A stretch of 15,346 bases of DNA, taken from assembly GCA_910588135.1 (NCBI GenBank), contig CAJUOT010000056.1:1-15346 (forward strand), read 5' to 3'. This DNA is from an uncultured Oscillospiraceae bacterium. Lineage in GTDB: Bacteria > Bacillota > Clostridia > Oscillospirales > Oscillospiraceae. Each line of letters opens with the position of its first letter. The first letter of the stretch is position 1. Positions 7,347-14,116 of the stretch are shown in pieces. The notes under the pieces were generated by a model. It was not told where the DNA came from and did no database searches. It saw nothing but the letters and a program-made list of their open reading frames with translations. The translations under genes were made by a program, and so were the position numbers.

Positions 7347-7694
7347 TCAGATGTTCATGTTCCTCAGCTCGTTATACGCGGTCAGGGCGCGGTCACGCAG
7401 CTGAATGAGCAAGCTCACCGAGAGCTCCGCCTTATACCCGGCGATCCCCAACTGGACGGGATTGTCCAGCTGGCCGGTGGCCAGCAGGTACTGCGCCTGG
7501 GTAAACTCGGCGTCGGTGTCCTTCACGTTCTGGATGAGAGAACCGAAGAGGGAGCCGAAGGGGCTGTCCTTGATTTCACCCGGTCCGGCGGCCTTCTCCT
7601 CCTGGGTGCCCCAGGTGGGAGGCGTAATTTTCTGGATGGTATTGGTGATGCCGGTAATGGCGGCGCTACTGACGCCCTCGACGGGTGTGCTCAT
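7347..7694 (-). CDS. fliE: Flagellar hook-basal body complex protein FliE
   Basis: FliE is the junction protein that connects the MS ring to the rod and is among the first exported subunits. The product has 115 residues, close to the family norm of about 100-110. The conserved C-terminal half is clear, with FGSLFGSLIQNVKDTD and then GYKAELSVSLLIQLRDRALTAYNELRNM. This matches the helix that is followed by K-x-E-x(5)-Q-x-R-(N/D)-x(2)-x-x-AY-x-E in the family. The first 45 residues are less conserved. AAGGAGG at 7704-7710 is 9 bases from ATG. Position between flgC and fliF is the standard order. Confidence 0.96.
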   Translation of the reverse strand: MSTPVEGVSSAAITGITNTIQKITPPTWGTQEEKAAGPGEIKDSPFGSLFGSLIQNVKDTDAEFTQAQYLLATGQLDNPVQLGIAGYKAELSVSLLIQLRDRALTAYNELRNMNI

Positions 7695-7735
7695 GGCTGT
7701 CGCCCTCCTTTAAAGTAATGATGTATGCGCAACCG

Positions 7736-8203
7736 CTACTTTCCGATCTCCAGCCCGCTGGCGACGACGGATTTCAGCGTATTGAACGCGGTGACGTTGG
7801 ACGCGAAGGCCCGGCTGGCGGCCATGGCGTCGGCAATCTCCTTCACCATGTCCACATTGGGCAGCTCTAAGTAGCCCTCCTCGTTGGCGTCCGGGTGGGT
7901 GGGGTCGTAGACGATCTTCATGGGGGACTCGTCCTCCACGATCTCGGTCACCCGCACACCGCCGGCTGTGGGGCTCACCCCCACGTTGGAGGTGAGGCCG
8001 TTGGCCGCCCGGGCCATGGCCGCGCGGAAGGAGTCGCGCCCGCCCACTGCCTCAAACACCACCATCTTCCGGCGGTAAGCGCCCTCGCCGTTTTCCACCC
8101 GGGTGGTCTGGGAATTGGTGACGTTTTCCGACACAATGTCCAGCCGGAGCTGCTGGGCGGTAAGGCCGGAACCGATGATATTGATGGAATTCATGAAAGC
8201 CAT
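7736..8203 (-). CDS. flgC: Flagellar proximal rod protein FlgC
   Basis: FlgC is a rod subunit of the flagellar axial structure, secreted by the flagellar export system without a cleaved signal. The 155-residue product has the N-terminal rod motif (GSGLTAQQLRLDIVSENVTNSQT, here about residues 11-33, shown in parts: GSGLTAQQLRLD and SENVTNSQT). It also has the C-terminal axial-protein helix (NVDMVKEIADAM...SRAFASNVTAFNTLK). YLELPNVDMVKEI is typical of FlgC. The length fits the family, slightly above the usual 135-150. AGGAGGT at 8214-8220 is 10 bases from ATG. The gap to flgB is 31 bases. Confidence 0.97.
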   Translation of the reverse strand: MAFMNSINIIGSGLTAQQLRLDIVSENVTNSQTTRVENGEGAYRRKMVVFEAVGGRDSFRAAMARAANGLTSNVGVSPTAGGVRVTEIVEDESPMKIVYDPTHPDANEEGYLELPNVDMVKEIADAMAASRAFASNVTAFNTLKSVVASGLEIGK

Positions 8204-8234
8204 AACTTATGTAACCTCCTGTAGCCGCGCTTGA

Positions 8235-8624
8235 TTACTGGCCCCTTACGGCCATGCGCAAAATGGAGTAATGCTTGTTGACAGCCTGGTAGACGTACTG
8301 CTGCTGGTAGGCGTTGCGGATCATCTCCACCATCTGGTCGGTAACGTTTACGCCGTTGTCGTCCATGCGGGTCTGCTCCTGGGCCTCGAACACGGTGACC
8401 CCCGGGTCCTCCAGAATCTCCCGCACCGCTTTCCCCGCCCCCTCGGGCCGGCTGGCGGCCTCCTCCAGCTTGGAGCGGATGCTCTCCTCAAAGGTGACCA
8501 CCTTGGCTTTGTAATCGGGCGTCTCCGCATTGGCGATGTTGTCCAGGATCGCCGCCTGCTTGGTCCAGAGAAAGCCCATTGATTTTTCCAGCAGGAGTTG
8601 GGAGTTGCTCGTCAAAAAGTCCAT
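8235..8624 (-). CDS. flgB: Flagellar proximal rod protein FlgB
   Basis: FlgB is the first rod subunit of the basal body. From ATG at 8624 the product has 129 residues, the normal family length. The rod-protein N-terminal motif is visible as FLWTKQAAILDNIANAETPDYK, given here in parts: TKQAAILDNIANAETPDYK at about 22-40. The FlgB middle segment TRMDDNGVNVTDQMVEMI and the C-terminal helix (NAYQQQYVYQAVNKHYSIL) are also present. The start is fixed by AGGAGGG 7 bases upstream. The reading frame is open back to an ATG at 8675, but that 17-residue extension has no counterpart in the family and no good ribosome site. It is the first gene of the operon, with a promoter about 215 bases upstream. Confidence 0.97.
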   Translation of the reverse strand: MDFLTSNSQLLLEKSMGFLWTKQAAILDNIANAETPDYKAKVVTFEESIRSKLEEAASRPEGAGKAVREILEDPGVTVFEAQEQTRMDDNGVNVTDQMVEMIRNAYQQQYVYQAVNKHYSILRMAVRGQ

Positions 8625-8631
8625 ATTCTGA

Positions 8632-8638
8632 CCCTCCT
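8632..8638 (-). promoter_or_regulatory. Ribosome binding site deciding the flgB start
   Basis: AGGAGGG on the minus strand lies 7 bases before ATG at 8624, close to ideal spacing. It sits downstream of the longer-frame ATG at 8675. Confidence 0.85.
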
Positions 8639-8768
8639 GAATCTTCGCCGCCACAGAGTCCCCCATGGCGCACATGGATATTATGAACTGTTTTCAAGAA
8701 AAATGCCGCCCATGCAACAGGGAGACGGTAGGGATCATTCACAAAATCCGTACCGCCCCACAACTGCT

Positions 8769-8798
8769 CCAAAAAAAGGTTAATATACCATTTTTTGG
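8769..8798. repeat. A/T-rich inverted repeat in the flagellar leader
   Basis: Two 12-base arms (8769-8780 and 8787-8798) match at 11 of 12 positions around the 6-base spacer TAATAT. On the plus strand the arms are CCAAAAAAAGGT and ACCATTTTTTGG. It could be a DNA operator or, in the transcript, a long weak stem. The T-run lies inside the arm rather than after it, so it is not a classic terminator. Confidence 0.65.
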
Positions 8799-8806
8799 TG
8801 AATCAT

Positions 8807-8818
8807 CCCCGCGCGGGG
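8807..8818. repeat. 12-base perfect GC palindrome in the flagellar leader
   Basis: CCCCGCGCGGGG is self-complementary and lies about 20-30 bases after the predicted transcription start of the flagellar operon. It stands out in an otherwise A/T-rich leader. It lacks a following T-run. Confidence 0.6.
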
Positions 8819-8844
8819 ACAAAAGCCCACAATTTAACTCCGTT

Positions 8845-8873
8845 ATTATAGCACAGTGCTTTGGAAAGCACAA
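8845..8873 (-). promoter_or_regulatory. Predicted sigma-A-type promoter of the flgB operon
   Basis: On the minus strand TATAAT (8845-8850) is a consensus -10. It is preceded by TGC, giving an extended -10 (TGnTATAAT). A weak -35, TTGTGC (8868-8873), is spaced by exactly 17 bases. The predicted start is near 8838-8840. It lies just beyond the terminator of the upstream kinase operon, so flagellar transcription probably starts afresh here. No sigma-28-like (TAAA...GCCGATAA) element was recognised. Confidence 0.75.
8850..8871. promoter_or_regulatory. Interlocking palindromes over the flgB promoter (candidate operator)
   Basis: Two dyads overlap. GTGCTTT and AAAGCAC are 7-base arms with a 2-base centre (8856-8871). 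AGCAC and GTGCT are 5-base arms with a 1-base centre (8850-8860). Together they give three alternating GTGCT/AGCAC half-sites running from the -35 to the edge of the -10. A repressor or activator dimer could bind here. No specific regulator is recognised. Confidence 0.5.
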
Positions 8874-8945
8874 GTACTTTCTTGAAAGCGGCGCCCTGGA
8901 AATAGCCTCCATTTTCTGGATTGCCCCGCCGCCGCGCGTCCTCTC

Positions 8946-8977
8946 AAAAAGCGTCCCCAGCCGACAGCTGGGGACGC
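8946..8977 (-). terminator. Intrinsic terminator of the phosphorelay operon
   Basis: On the minus strand an 11-base perfect stem (GCGTCCCCAGC with GCTGGGGACGC, plus-strand positions 8951-8961 and 8967-8977) with a 5-base loop is followed at once by TTTTT (8946-8950). It begins 9 bases after the kinase stop codon. It separates the kinase operon from the flagellar promoter. Confidence 0.92.
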
Positions 8978-8986
8978 TGCTTTGGT

Positions 8987-11578
8987 TTACCTGACGTATT
9001 TTCCCAGCAGGCGCATAACCTCCTGCACGTCGATGGGTTTTGCCACGTGGGCGTTCATTCCGCAGTCCAGGCTGCGGCGCACATCTTCGGCAAAGGCGTC
9101 CGCCGTCATCGCAATAATGGGCACGTCCTTGTCCGGCCGCTCCAGGGACCGGATGACCTGGGCGGCCTCATAGCCCCCCATCACCGGCATCCGAATGTCC
9201 ATGAGCACCGCGTCATAGTACCCCGCCGGGGACTGCTGGAATTTTTCCACGCAGATCTCGCCGTTTTCGGCCCAATCCAGCTCCAGCCCCTCGGCCCCCA
9301 GCAGCTCCGACGCGATTTCCCAGTTGAGCTCGTTGTCCTCCGCCAGCAGAATATGCCTCCCGGTGAGGTCCCGGCTCTTCTCCGTCTTGCCGGACGGCGT
9401 TTCCGACTTCTCAATTCCGGCAAACTGTTTCAGTGAATTGAACAGAGTGGACCTGAACAAGGGTTTGGCTATGAACCCGGTGATCCCCGCCTCCTTGGCC
9501 TCGTGCTCAATCTCCCCCCAGTCGTAGGCCGAGATGAGCAGGATGGGAACGGCATCCCCCAGTTCCTGGCGGATGCGCCGGGCGGTGGCGATGCCGTCCA
9601 TGCCGGGCAGCTTCCAGTCCAGGAGGACAATCTGGTAATTGTCCCCCCGGTGGTGGCGTTTCACCACCATCTCCACAGCGCGTTCGCCGTCCAGCGTCCA
9701 CTCAGCCTTGACCCCGATGGAGGACAGGGCGGCCACCGTGGATTCGCACAGCTGCCGGTCGTCGTCCACCACCAGCATATCCCAGCTGGGCAAAATCATG
9801 TCCTCCTCCATCACCTGGGCCTTCTCCAGGTCCAGGGTGACGGTGAACCGGGTGCCCTGCCCCTGCGCGCTCTCCACGTCGATAGACCCGCCCATGGCGT
9901 CCACCACGATAAACTTGGTGATGGCCATGCCCAGGCCGGTGCCCTCGGTGCGGTGAACCCGGGCGCTGTCCTCCCGGGCAAAGGAATCGAAAATATGCTT
10001 CTTGAACTCCTCCGACATCCCGATGCCGTTGTCCCGCACCTGGATGTGGATGCGCACAAAGTCCTCGCCCCGGGGGGAATCCTCCTCGCACAAAGCCACA
10101 TGGATTTCCCCGCCGTCAGGGGTGAACTTGATGGCGTTGGACAGCAGGTTGAGCAGCACCTGATTGAGCCGCACACTGTCGCAGATCACGTTTTCCGTGG
10201 AGATATCGTGGATAAACACGTCGAAATGCTGCCGCTTTGCCTTTATCTGGGGCTGGCAGATGGACACGATACCCTCCACCACCTCCTGAAGGGATACCTG
10301 ATCCAGATTCAGCGTCATTTTGCCACTCTCAATTTTCGACATATCCAGCACGTCGTTGATAAGCCCCAGCAGGTGCTTGCTGGACAGGGCAATCTTCTTC
10401 AGGCAGTTCTGCACCTGGCGGGTGTCGTCCAGGTTGGCGGTGGCGATGGCCGTCATCCCGACGATGGCGTTCATGGGGGTGCGGATGTCGTGGCTCATGT
10501 TGGACAGGAATTCGCTCTTGGCCCGGTTGGCGTGCTCGGCCTCCTTACGGGCCATCTCCGCGGCTTCCCGCGCCTCCTCCGCCGACTGGCGGGCCTCCTC
10601 CACCTCCCGCAGCTGCTGCCGGGTCAGCCCGTAATACTTGTAAAACACCAGCAGAAGGGCGGTCAGGATGATGGTGCCGCTGAGGATGGTCAGAGAGCTC
10701 CACTCGTGGCTGAAATCGGTGACGACCGTATCCATGGAGCCATAGGGCAGGAATGTGATGAGATACCATTCGGAATAGGGCAGCCGGGTACAGTAGAGAT
10801 GGTACCGCTCCCCCTCCATGGTAAACTCGTTGGAGTAGTCCGCCCCTTCCGCCATGGCCGCCGACAGGGCCTGGAGATACTGGTCCGGCGTCATGCCGTT
10901 TACGTCCTCATAGAGAACCCGGACCCGCTCGAAGTAGTTGTTGCGGTAGGCGTCGTTGCTGCGGATGACGAACGTGCCGTCCTGGCGGATGATAAAGGAA
11001 TAGGCCCGCTCATTGTTTTCCTCCAGCGGGAGGTTGTCGCTGATGTAGGACACGGGCATACCGGCCACCAGGGCGACGCAGTCATGCTCCGCGGTGGGCT
11101 CGTGCGGCGAGGGCACCCCCAGCAGCAGCACCTTTTTCCCCCGGGCGTTGGTGCCGATGGCCACCTTCTGCTCCCCGCTGCTCAGCGAGGCCAGAAAGGG
11201 CTCCGGGTCCGTGACGGTGAGCTGGGACCCGTATAGCATCTCAAGAGAACCATCCCTGTTGCAAAAGCCCACATAAGTAAAGTCCCGGGCTTTCCCCTGG
11301 GCGGTAAGCTCCTCCTGAAGCTTCCGGTCCTCGTGAATCCGGTCGGATGAGACAGTGCCGGCCAGCGAATTCAATTGGGCCAGCTGCAGATTGATGATGC
11401 TCTCAAAGTGCCGGGAGGTCTGCTGGCTCATGCTGGACATATATAGCGTTCCCACCCGGTTGATCGCAGCCGCGCTCTGGTTGCTCATATGGAGGGCAAA
11501 AATGGAGAAAACGCACACGCACAGCAGCGCAACCCCCACCAGGCTGCTAATCAGAAACCGGGTCGTTCTATTCTTCAT
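8987..11578 (-). CDS. Membrane hybrid sensor histidine kinase with two receiver domains
   Basis: The 863-residue kinase senses a signal outside the membrane and starts a phosphorelay. A membrane helix at about 8-29 and another at about 294-313 flank an extracytoplasmic domain of about 260 residues. That domain looks Cache-like (for example AYSFIIRQDGTFVIRS), but its ligand is unknown. A coiled coil (about 320-353) leads to the HisKA box with H363 in NMSHDIRTPMN. The ATPase domain has N477/N481, DNGIG at 516-520 and GTGLGM at 546-551. Receiver 1 (about 600-720) has the acidic cluster D605-D607, phosphosite D654 and K705. Receiver 2 (about 741-860) has E747/D748, D794 and K847. All key residues are present. 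The start ATG overlaps the Hpt stop (ATGA). It is the last gene of the relay operon. Confidence 0.95.
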   Translation of the reverse strand: MKNRTTRFLISSLVGVALLCVCVFSIFALHMSNQSAAAINRVGTLYMSSMSQQTSRHFESIINLQLAQLNSLAGTVSSDRIHEDRKLQEELTAQGKARDFTYVGFCNRDGSLEMLYGSQLTVTDPEPFLASLSSGEQKVAIGTNARGKKVLLLGVPSPHEPTAEHDCVALVAGMPVSYISDNLPLEENNERAYSFIIRQDGTFVIRSNDAYRNNYFERVRVLYEDVNGMTPDQYLQALSAAMAEGADYSNEFTMEGERYHLYCTRLPYSEWYLITFLPYGSMDTVVTDFSHEWSSLTILSGTIILTALLLVFYKYYGLTRQQLREVEEARQSAEEAREAAEMARKEAEHANRAKSEFLSNMSHDIRTPMNAIVGMTAIATANLDDTRQVQNCLKKIALSSKHLLGLINDVLDMSKIESGKMTLNLDQVSLQEVVEGIVSICQPQIKAKRQHFDVFIHDISTENVICDSVRLNQVLLNLLSNAIKFTPDGGEIHVALCEEDSPRGEDFVRIHIQVRDNGIGMSEEFKKHIFDSFAREDSARVHRTEGTGLGMAITKFIVVDAMGGSIDVESAQGQGTRFTVTLDLEKAQVMEEDMILPSWDMLVVDDDRQLCESTVAALSSIGVKAEWTLDGERAVEMVVKRHHRGDNYQIVLLDWKLPGMDGIATARRIRQELGDAVPILLISAYDWGEIEHEAKEAGITGFIAKPLFRSTLFNSLKQFAGIEKSETPSGKTEKSRDLTGRHILLAEDNELNWEIASELLGAEGLELDWAENGEICVEKFQQSPAGYYDAVLMDIRMPVMGGYEAAQVIRSLERPDKDVPIIAMTADAFAEDVRRSLDCGMNAHVAKPIDVQEVMRLLGKYVR

Positions 11579-11943
11579 CCTCCGGCACCCTCTTGGAACG
11601 CCCGGATCGCCCGGGCCGCCCGCTCATAGTCCTCCTTGACCTGCTCGACCAGCTCCCCCTCATCCGGCTGGGGAGGGGCGCCGTCCCGCAGGGCCTCGGT
11701 GAGCCGCTCGCTGGACGCCAGCAGGGTGTTAAACGCCAGGTTGGCGCACACGCCCTTCATGGTGTGCGCCGCCCGGAACGCCTCCGCCCGGTCGCCCGCC
11801 GCCAGGGAATCCTGGAGCAGCCGGTAGCTGCCGTCGTCCAAAAATTTCAGCACGAACTTCTGCACCAGCCGTTCGCTGCGCAGCCGCCCCATTGCCTCGT
11901 CATAATCGCCGCCCAGGGCGGCGTAGCATTCCTGCAACGTCAT
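11575..11943 (-). CDS. Stand-alone histidine phosphotransfer (Hpt) protein
   Basis: This 122-residue protein is expected to shuttle phosphate between receiver domains in the cytoplasm. The Hpt signature is AAHTMKGVCANLAF, with the phospho-accepting H60 and the usual K63-G64 after it. The rest is predicted helical, with charged amphipathic segments at about 22-50 and 75-118, fitting a four-helix bundle. GAGGAGGG about 7 bases upstream supports the ATG. Its start overlaps the response regulator stop by ATGA, and its stop overlaps the kinase start by ATGA, so all three are probably translationally coupled. Its placement between a hybrid kinase and a response regulator makes it the likely middle link of the relay. 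Confidence 0.93.
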   Translation of the reverse strand: MTLQECYAALGGDYDEAMGRLRSERLVQKFVLKFLDDGSYRLLQDSLAAGDRAEAFRAAHTMKGVCANLAFNTLLASSERLTEALRDGAPPQPDEGELVEQVKEDYERAARAIRAFQEGAGG

Positions 11944-14042
11944 GCCTTTCCCTCCTCCTCTGTGCGGCCCTCGTCGATGGGGGACACCGCCGAAGCCGCC
12001 GTATCCACGGCGCTGTCCTCGTGGTAGTAATTGTACCGGCCCTTTTTGCCGCTGTGCTTCACCACATACAGCGCCTGATCCGCGCAGCGGAACAGCGCCT
12101 CGTAGTCTGCGCCCACCGTGGCCGCGCTGGCCACCCCCATGCTCACCGAAATCGGGAAATCCTGATAGCTCCCTCCGGCCAGCCGGCTATAAATTCCCTC
12201 GATGGTGGGTTCCAGCTCCTCCTTGTACTCCAGAAAAATGAGGAATTCATCCCCGCCCACCCGGGCGGCGATATCCCCGCCACGGATGCTGCGGCGCAGC
12301 CGTTCGGCCAGGAATTTCAGCACCTCGTCCCCGAACATATGGCCATAGGTATCGTTTGCCCGCTTGAAGTGGTCCAAATCCAGGATGGCCAGCGCATAGC
12401 GCCCGTTGGGCCTGTCCTCCAGCCGTTCCATGATCCGCTTCTGGGCATAGGCCCGGTTAATCAGGCCCGTGAGGCCGTCGTGGGAGGCCTGGCGTTCCAG
12501 ATTCTCCATCTGGAGGCGGGTGCTGTGGATGTCCATGGCCTTGCCGATGCACCCGGTGTACCGGGGCGGCTCTTCCGACGACCAGGATGCCCGGGCGATG
12601 ATCCGGTGCCACCGCTCCTCCCCGCCGATATTCAGCTTGCAGTCGTACTGCACCACCGGGCTGCCCGGCGCGGTGGAGTGGAGCGCATCCGCCAGGTTTT
12701 CCAGATCCTGCTTGGGGATAGTGCCCCGGTCCAGAACGTCCTGATAAGGGTCCATAACCGTCTCCGGTAGGCCCAGCTTTTCCGCCCCCCAGCTGCTCAG
12801 CACCAGGCAGGGCGGGTTCAGGGTGTACTCAAACTGGGTCTCCTTGGTCAGGGAGGCGAAGAAGCTGTACTTCATCCGCTCGTGCTCCAGCAGCTCCAAG
12901 GTGCGCTCGGAAGCGGTCAGCTCCTCGTGCTTGTGCAGCTCCCGGGCCAGATTCTGGATTTCCCTGTGGCTGCGGAGCTGCTCGCCGCTTCCGGCCAGCC
13001 CTTCGCAGATCTCTTCCGCGCACTCTTCCAGGCACTCCAGCACCAGGGGATTGAAGGCCCCGCACTCCCCGTCCAGGATCATCTTCACCGCCTTTTCATG
13101 GGGGAAGGGCGGTTTGTATACCCGCTCGCTGGTCAGCGCGTCGTACACATCGGCCATGGCCACGATCTGGGCGGAGATGGGGATTTCGTCCCCCTTGAGC
13201 CCGTCCGGGTAGCCCCTGCCGTCCCACCGCTCATGGTGCCAGCGGCAGATCTGATAGGCCGCCCCCACCAGCGGCTCGCTCTTGTAAGAGGGCAGGTTTT
13301 CCAGCATCTGGGCGCCCACCATGGAGTGAGTCTTCATGATGGCAAACTCCTCCGGGGTGAACCGCCCCGGCTTGTTGAGAATCTCCTCCGGAATGGCGAT
13401 CTTGCCGATGTCGTGGAGGGCGGAGGCGGTGCTGATCACGGACACATCCGTCTGGGTGAGATGGTAGCGGTCGGTTTTGCGGATCAAGGCGCTGAGCAGG
13501 GTCTCGGTGAGGATATGTACGTTGCGCACATGCATCCCGCTCTCGCCGTTGCGGAACTCCACGCAATGGCTGAGTATGTCGATCATCAGGCTGCTGCGCC
13601 GCTCCTTCTCATAAATCTGCTCCGCCACCATGGCTGTCAGCTTCTTCTGCTTGGCGTACAGCAGGATGGTGTTCACCACACGGCGGTGGACGATGAGCGC
13701 GTCAAAGGGCCGGCTGATGAAGTCCGTGATCCCCAGTTCAAACGCCCGCTCAACATGGCTGGAGCCCCGCTCCGCGGAGATCATGATCACCGGGATGTCC
13801 TCAATCCAATGGTATTTGTTCATCATGGTGAGCACGCCGAACCCGTCCATCTCCGGCATGACGATATCCAGCAGGACCAGGGAAATCTCCGGGCCCAGCT
13901 TCTGCAGCATGGCCACGCCCTCCCTGCCGTTCTCCGCCTCGACGATGTCGTACTCGCCGCCAAGCATATCCGCCAGAATGGCCCGGTTCATCTCCGAGTC
14001 GTCCACAATTAATATTTTCTGCCTGTCCGCAACTCGTTCCAA
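11940..14042 (-). CDS. Response regulator with REC, HD-GYP, PAS-like and GGDEF domains (c-di-GMP turnover)
   Basis: From TTG at 14042 the product has 700 residues. The receiver (about 8-125) has D14/D15 and phosphosite D59, but the conserved Lys is Arg (R111 in ISRPF). The HD-GYP domain (about 145-345) keeps H171, H210-D211, H239, the HHExxDGxGYP motif (269-279) and D298, so c-di-GMP phosphodiesterase activity is plausible. A helical linker and a PAS-like region (about 395-505) lead to a GGDEF domain (about 515-675) with D555, GGDEF at 596-600 and an inhibitory RxxD site (R587-D590) five residues before it. Both opposing activities therefore look intact. The TTG start is preferred for AAAGGGG 9 bases upstream. 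ATG at 14096 would leave almost no leader. It is the first gene of the relay operon. Confidence 0.94.
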   Translation of the reverse strand: MERVADRQKILIVDDSEMNRAILADMLGGEYDIVEAENGREGVAMLQKLGPEISLVLLDIVMPEMDGFGVLTMMNKYHWIEDIPVIMISAERGSSHVERAFELGITDFISRPFDALIVHRRVVNTILLYAKQKKLTAMVAEQIYEKERRSSLMIDILSHCVEFRNGESGMHVRNVHILTETLLSALIRKTDRYHLTQTDVSVISTASALHDIGKIAIPEEILNKPGRFTPEEFAIMKTHSMVGAQMLENLPSYKSEPLVGAAYQICRWHHERWDGRGYPDGLKGDEIPISAQIVAMADVYDALTSERVYKPPFPHEKAVKMILDGECGAFNPLVLECLEECAEEICEGLAGSGEQLRSHREIQNLARELHKHEELTASERTLELLEHERMKYSFFASLTKETQFEYTLNPPCLVLSSWGAEKLGLPETVMDPYQDVLDRGTIPKQDLENLADALHSTAPGSPVVQYDCKLNIGGEERWHRIIARASWSSEEPPRYTGCIGKAMDIHSTRLQMENLERQASHDGLTGLINRAYAQKRIMERLEDRPNGRYALAILDLDHFKRANDTYGHMFGDEVLKFLAERLRRSIRGGDIAARVGGDEFLIFLEYKEELEPTIEGIYSRLAGGSYQDFPISVSMGVASAATVGADYEALFRCADQALYVVKHSGKKGRYNYYHEDSAVDTAASAVSPIDEGRTEEEGKA

Positions 14043-14051
14043 GGAAAACAA

Positions 14052-14058
14052 CCCCTTT
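14052..14058 (-). promoter_or_regulatory. Ribosome binding site deciding the response regulator TTG start
   Basis: AAAGGGG on the minus strand lies 9 bases before TTG at 14042. Overlapping it, GGAAA and TTTCC (14043-14060) could form a 5-base stem that hides this site, so initiation may be moderate. The longer ATG frame at 14096 has only GAGG 4 bases away. Confidence 0.6.
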
Positions 14059-14116
14059 CCCCGCGTAGCGCCCCATACCGCCGGCGCACAGGGCATACAG
14101 CCTCACAGTATGATGT

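Larger units (their letters stand above)
8625..8840 (-). promoter_or_regulatory. Long 5' untranslated leader of the flagellar operon
   Basis: Between the predicted transcription start (about 8838-8840) and flgB lie about 215 bases without a convincing gene. The leader holds a GC palindrome (8807-8818) and an A/T-rich dyad (8769-8798). Clostridial flagellar operons sometimes carry a c-di-GMP-I (GEMM) riboswitch here, but its conserved GACGCA-type core was not found. The leader may bind a protein or an unrecognised RNA ligand. No function can be assigned. Confidence 0.5.

Noticed and set aside
8625..8675. Upstream extension of flgB to ATG at 8675
   Set aside because: It adds 17 residues that do not fit the FlgB family. 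The strong AGGAGGG site points to ATG at 8624.
8681..8743. Possible 20-codon leader peptide starting at a GTG in the flagellar leader
   Set aside because: The ribosome site is weak, the start is GTG, and no run of regulatory codons or attenuator follows.
8488..8772. Minus-strand 94-codon frame overlapping the start of flgB
   Set aside because: It uses a TTG start without a good ribosome site and runs out of frame through conserved flgB coding sequence.
8807..8818. GC palindrome as an early terminator or attenuator
   Set aside because: No T-run follows directly on the minus strand, so the usual signature of intrinsic termination is missing.
8625..8840. c-di-GMP (GEMM) riboswitch in the flagellar leader
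   Set aside because: The conserved GEMM core sequences were not seen. A covariance-model search would settle it.
9503..11236. Plus-strand frame of 577 codons opposite the histidine kinase
   Set aside because: The minus-strand frame has all kinase and receiver motifs. The opposite frame has none and no ribosome site was seen.
12882..14012. Plus-strand frame of 376 codons opposite the response regulator
   Set aside because: It is antisense to intact HD-GYP and receiver coding sequence and encodes a low-complexity product.
14043..14096. ATG at 14096 as the response regulator start
   Set aside because: It is only about 14 bases after the predicted transcription start with a poorly spaced GAGG. 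The TTG at 14042 has a better site and starts just before the receiver domain.
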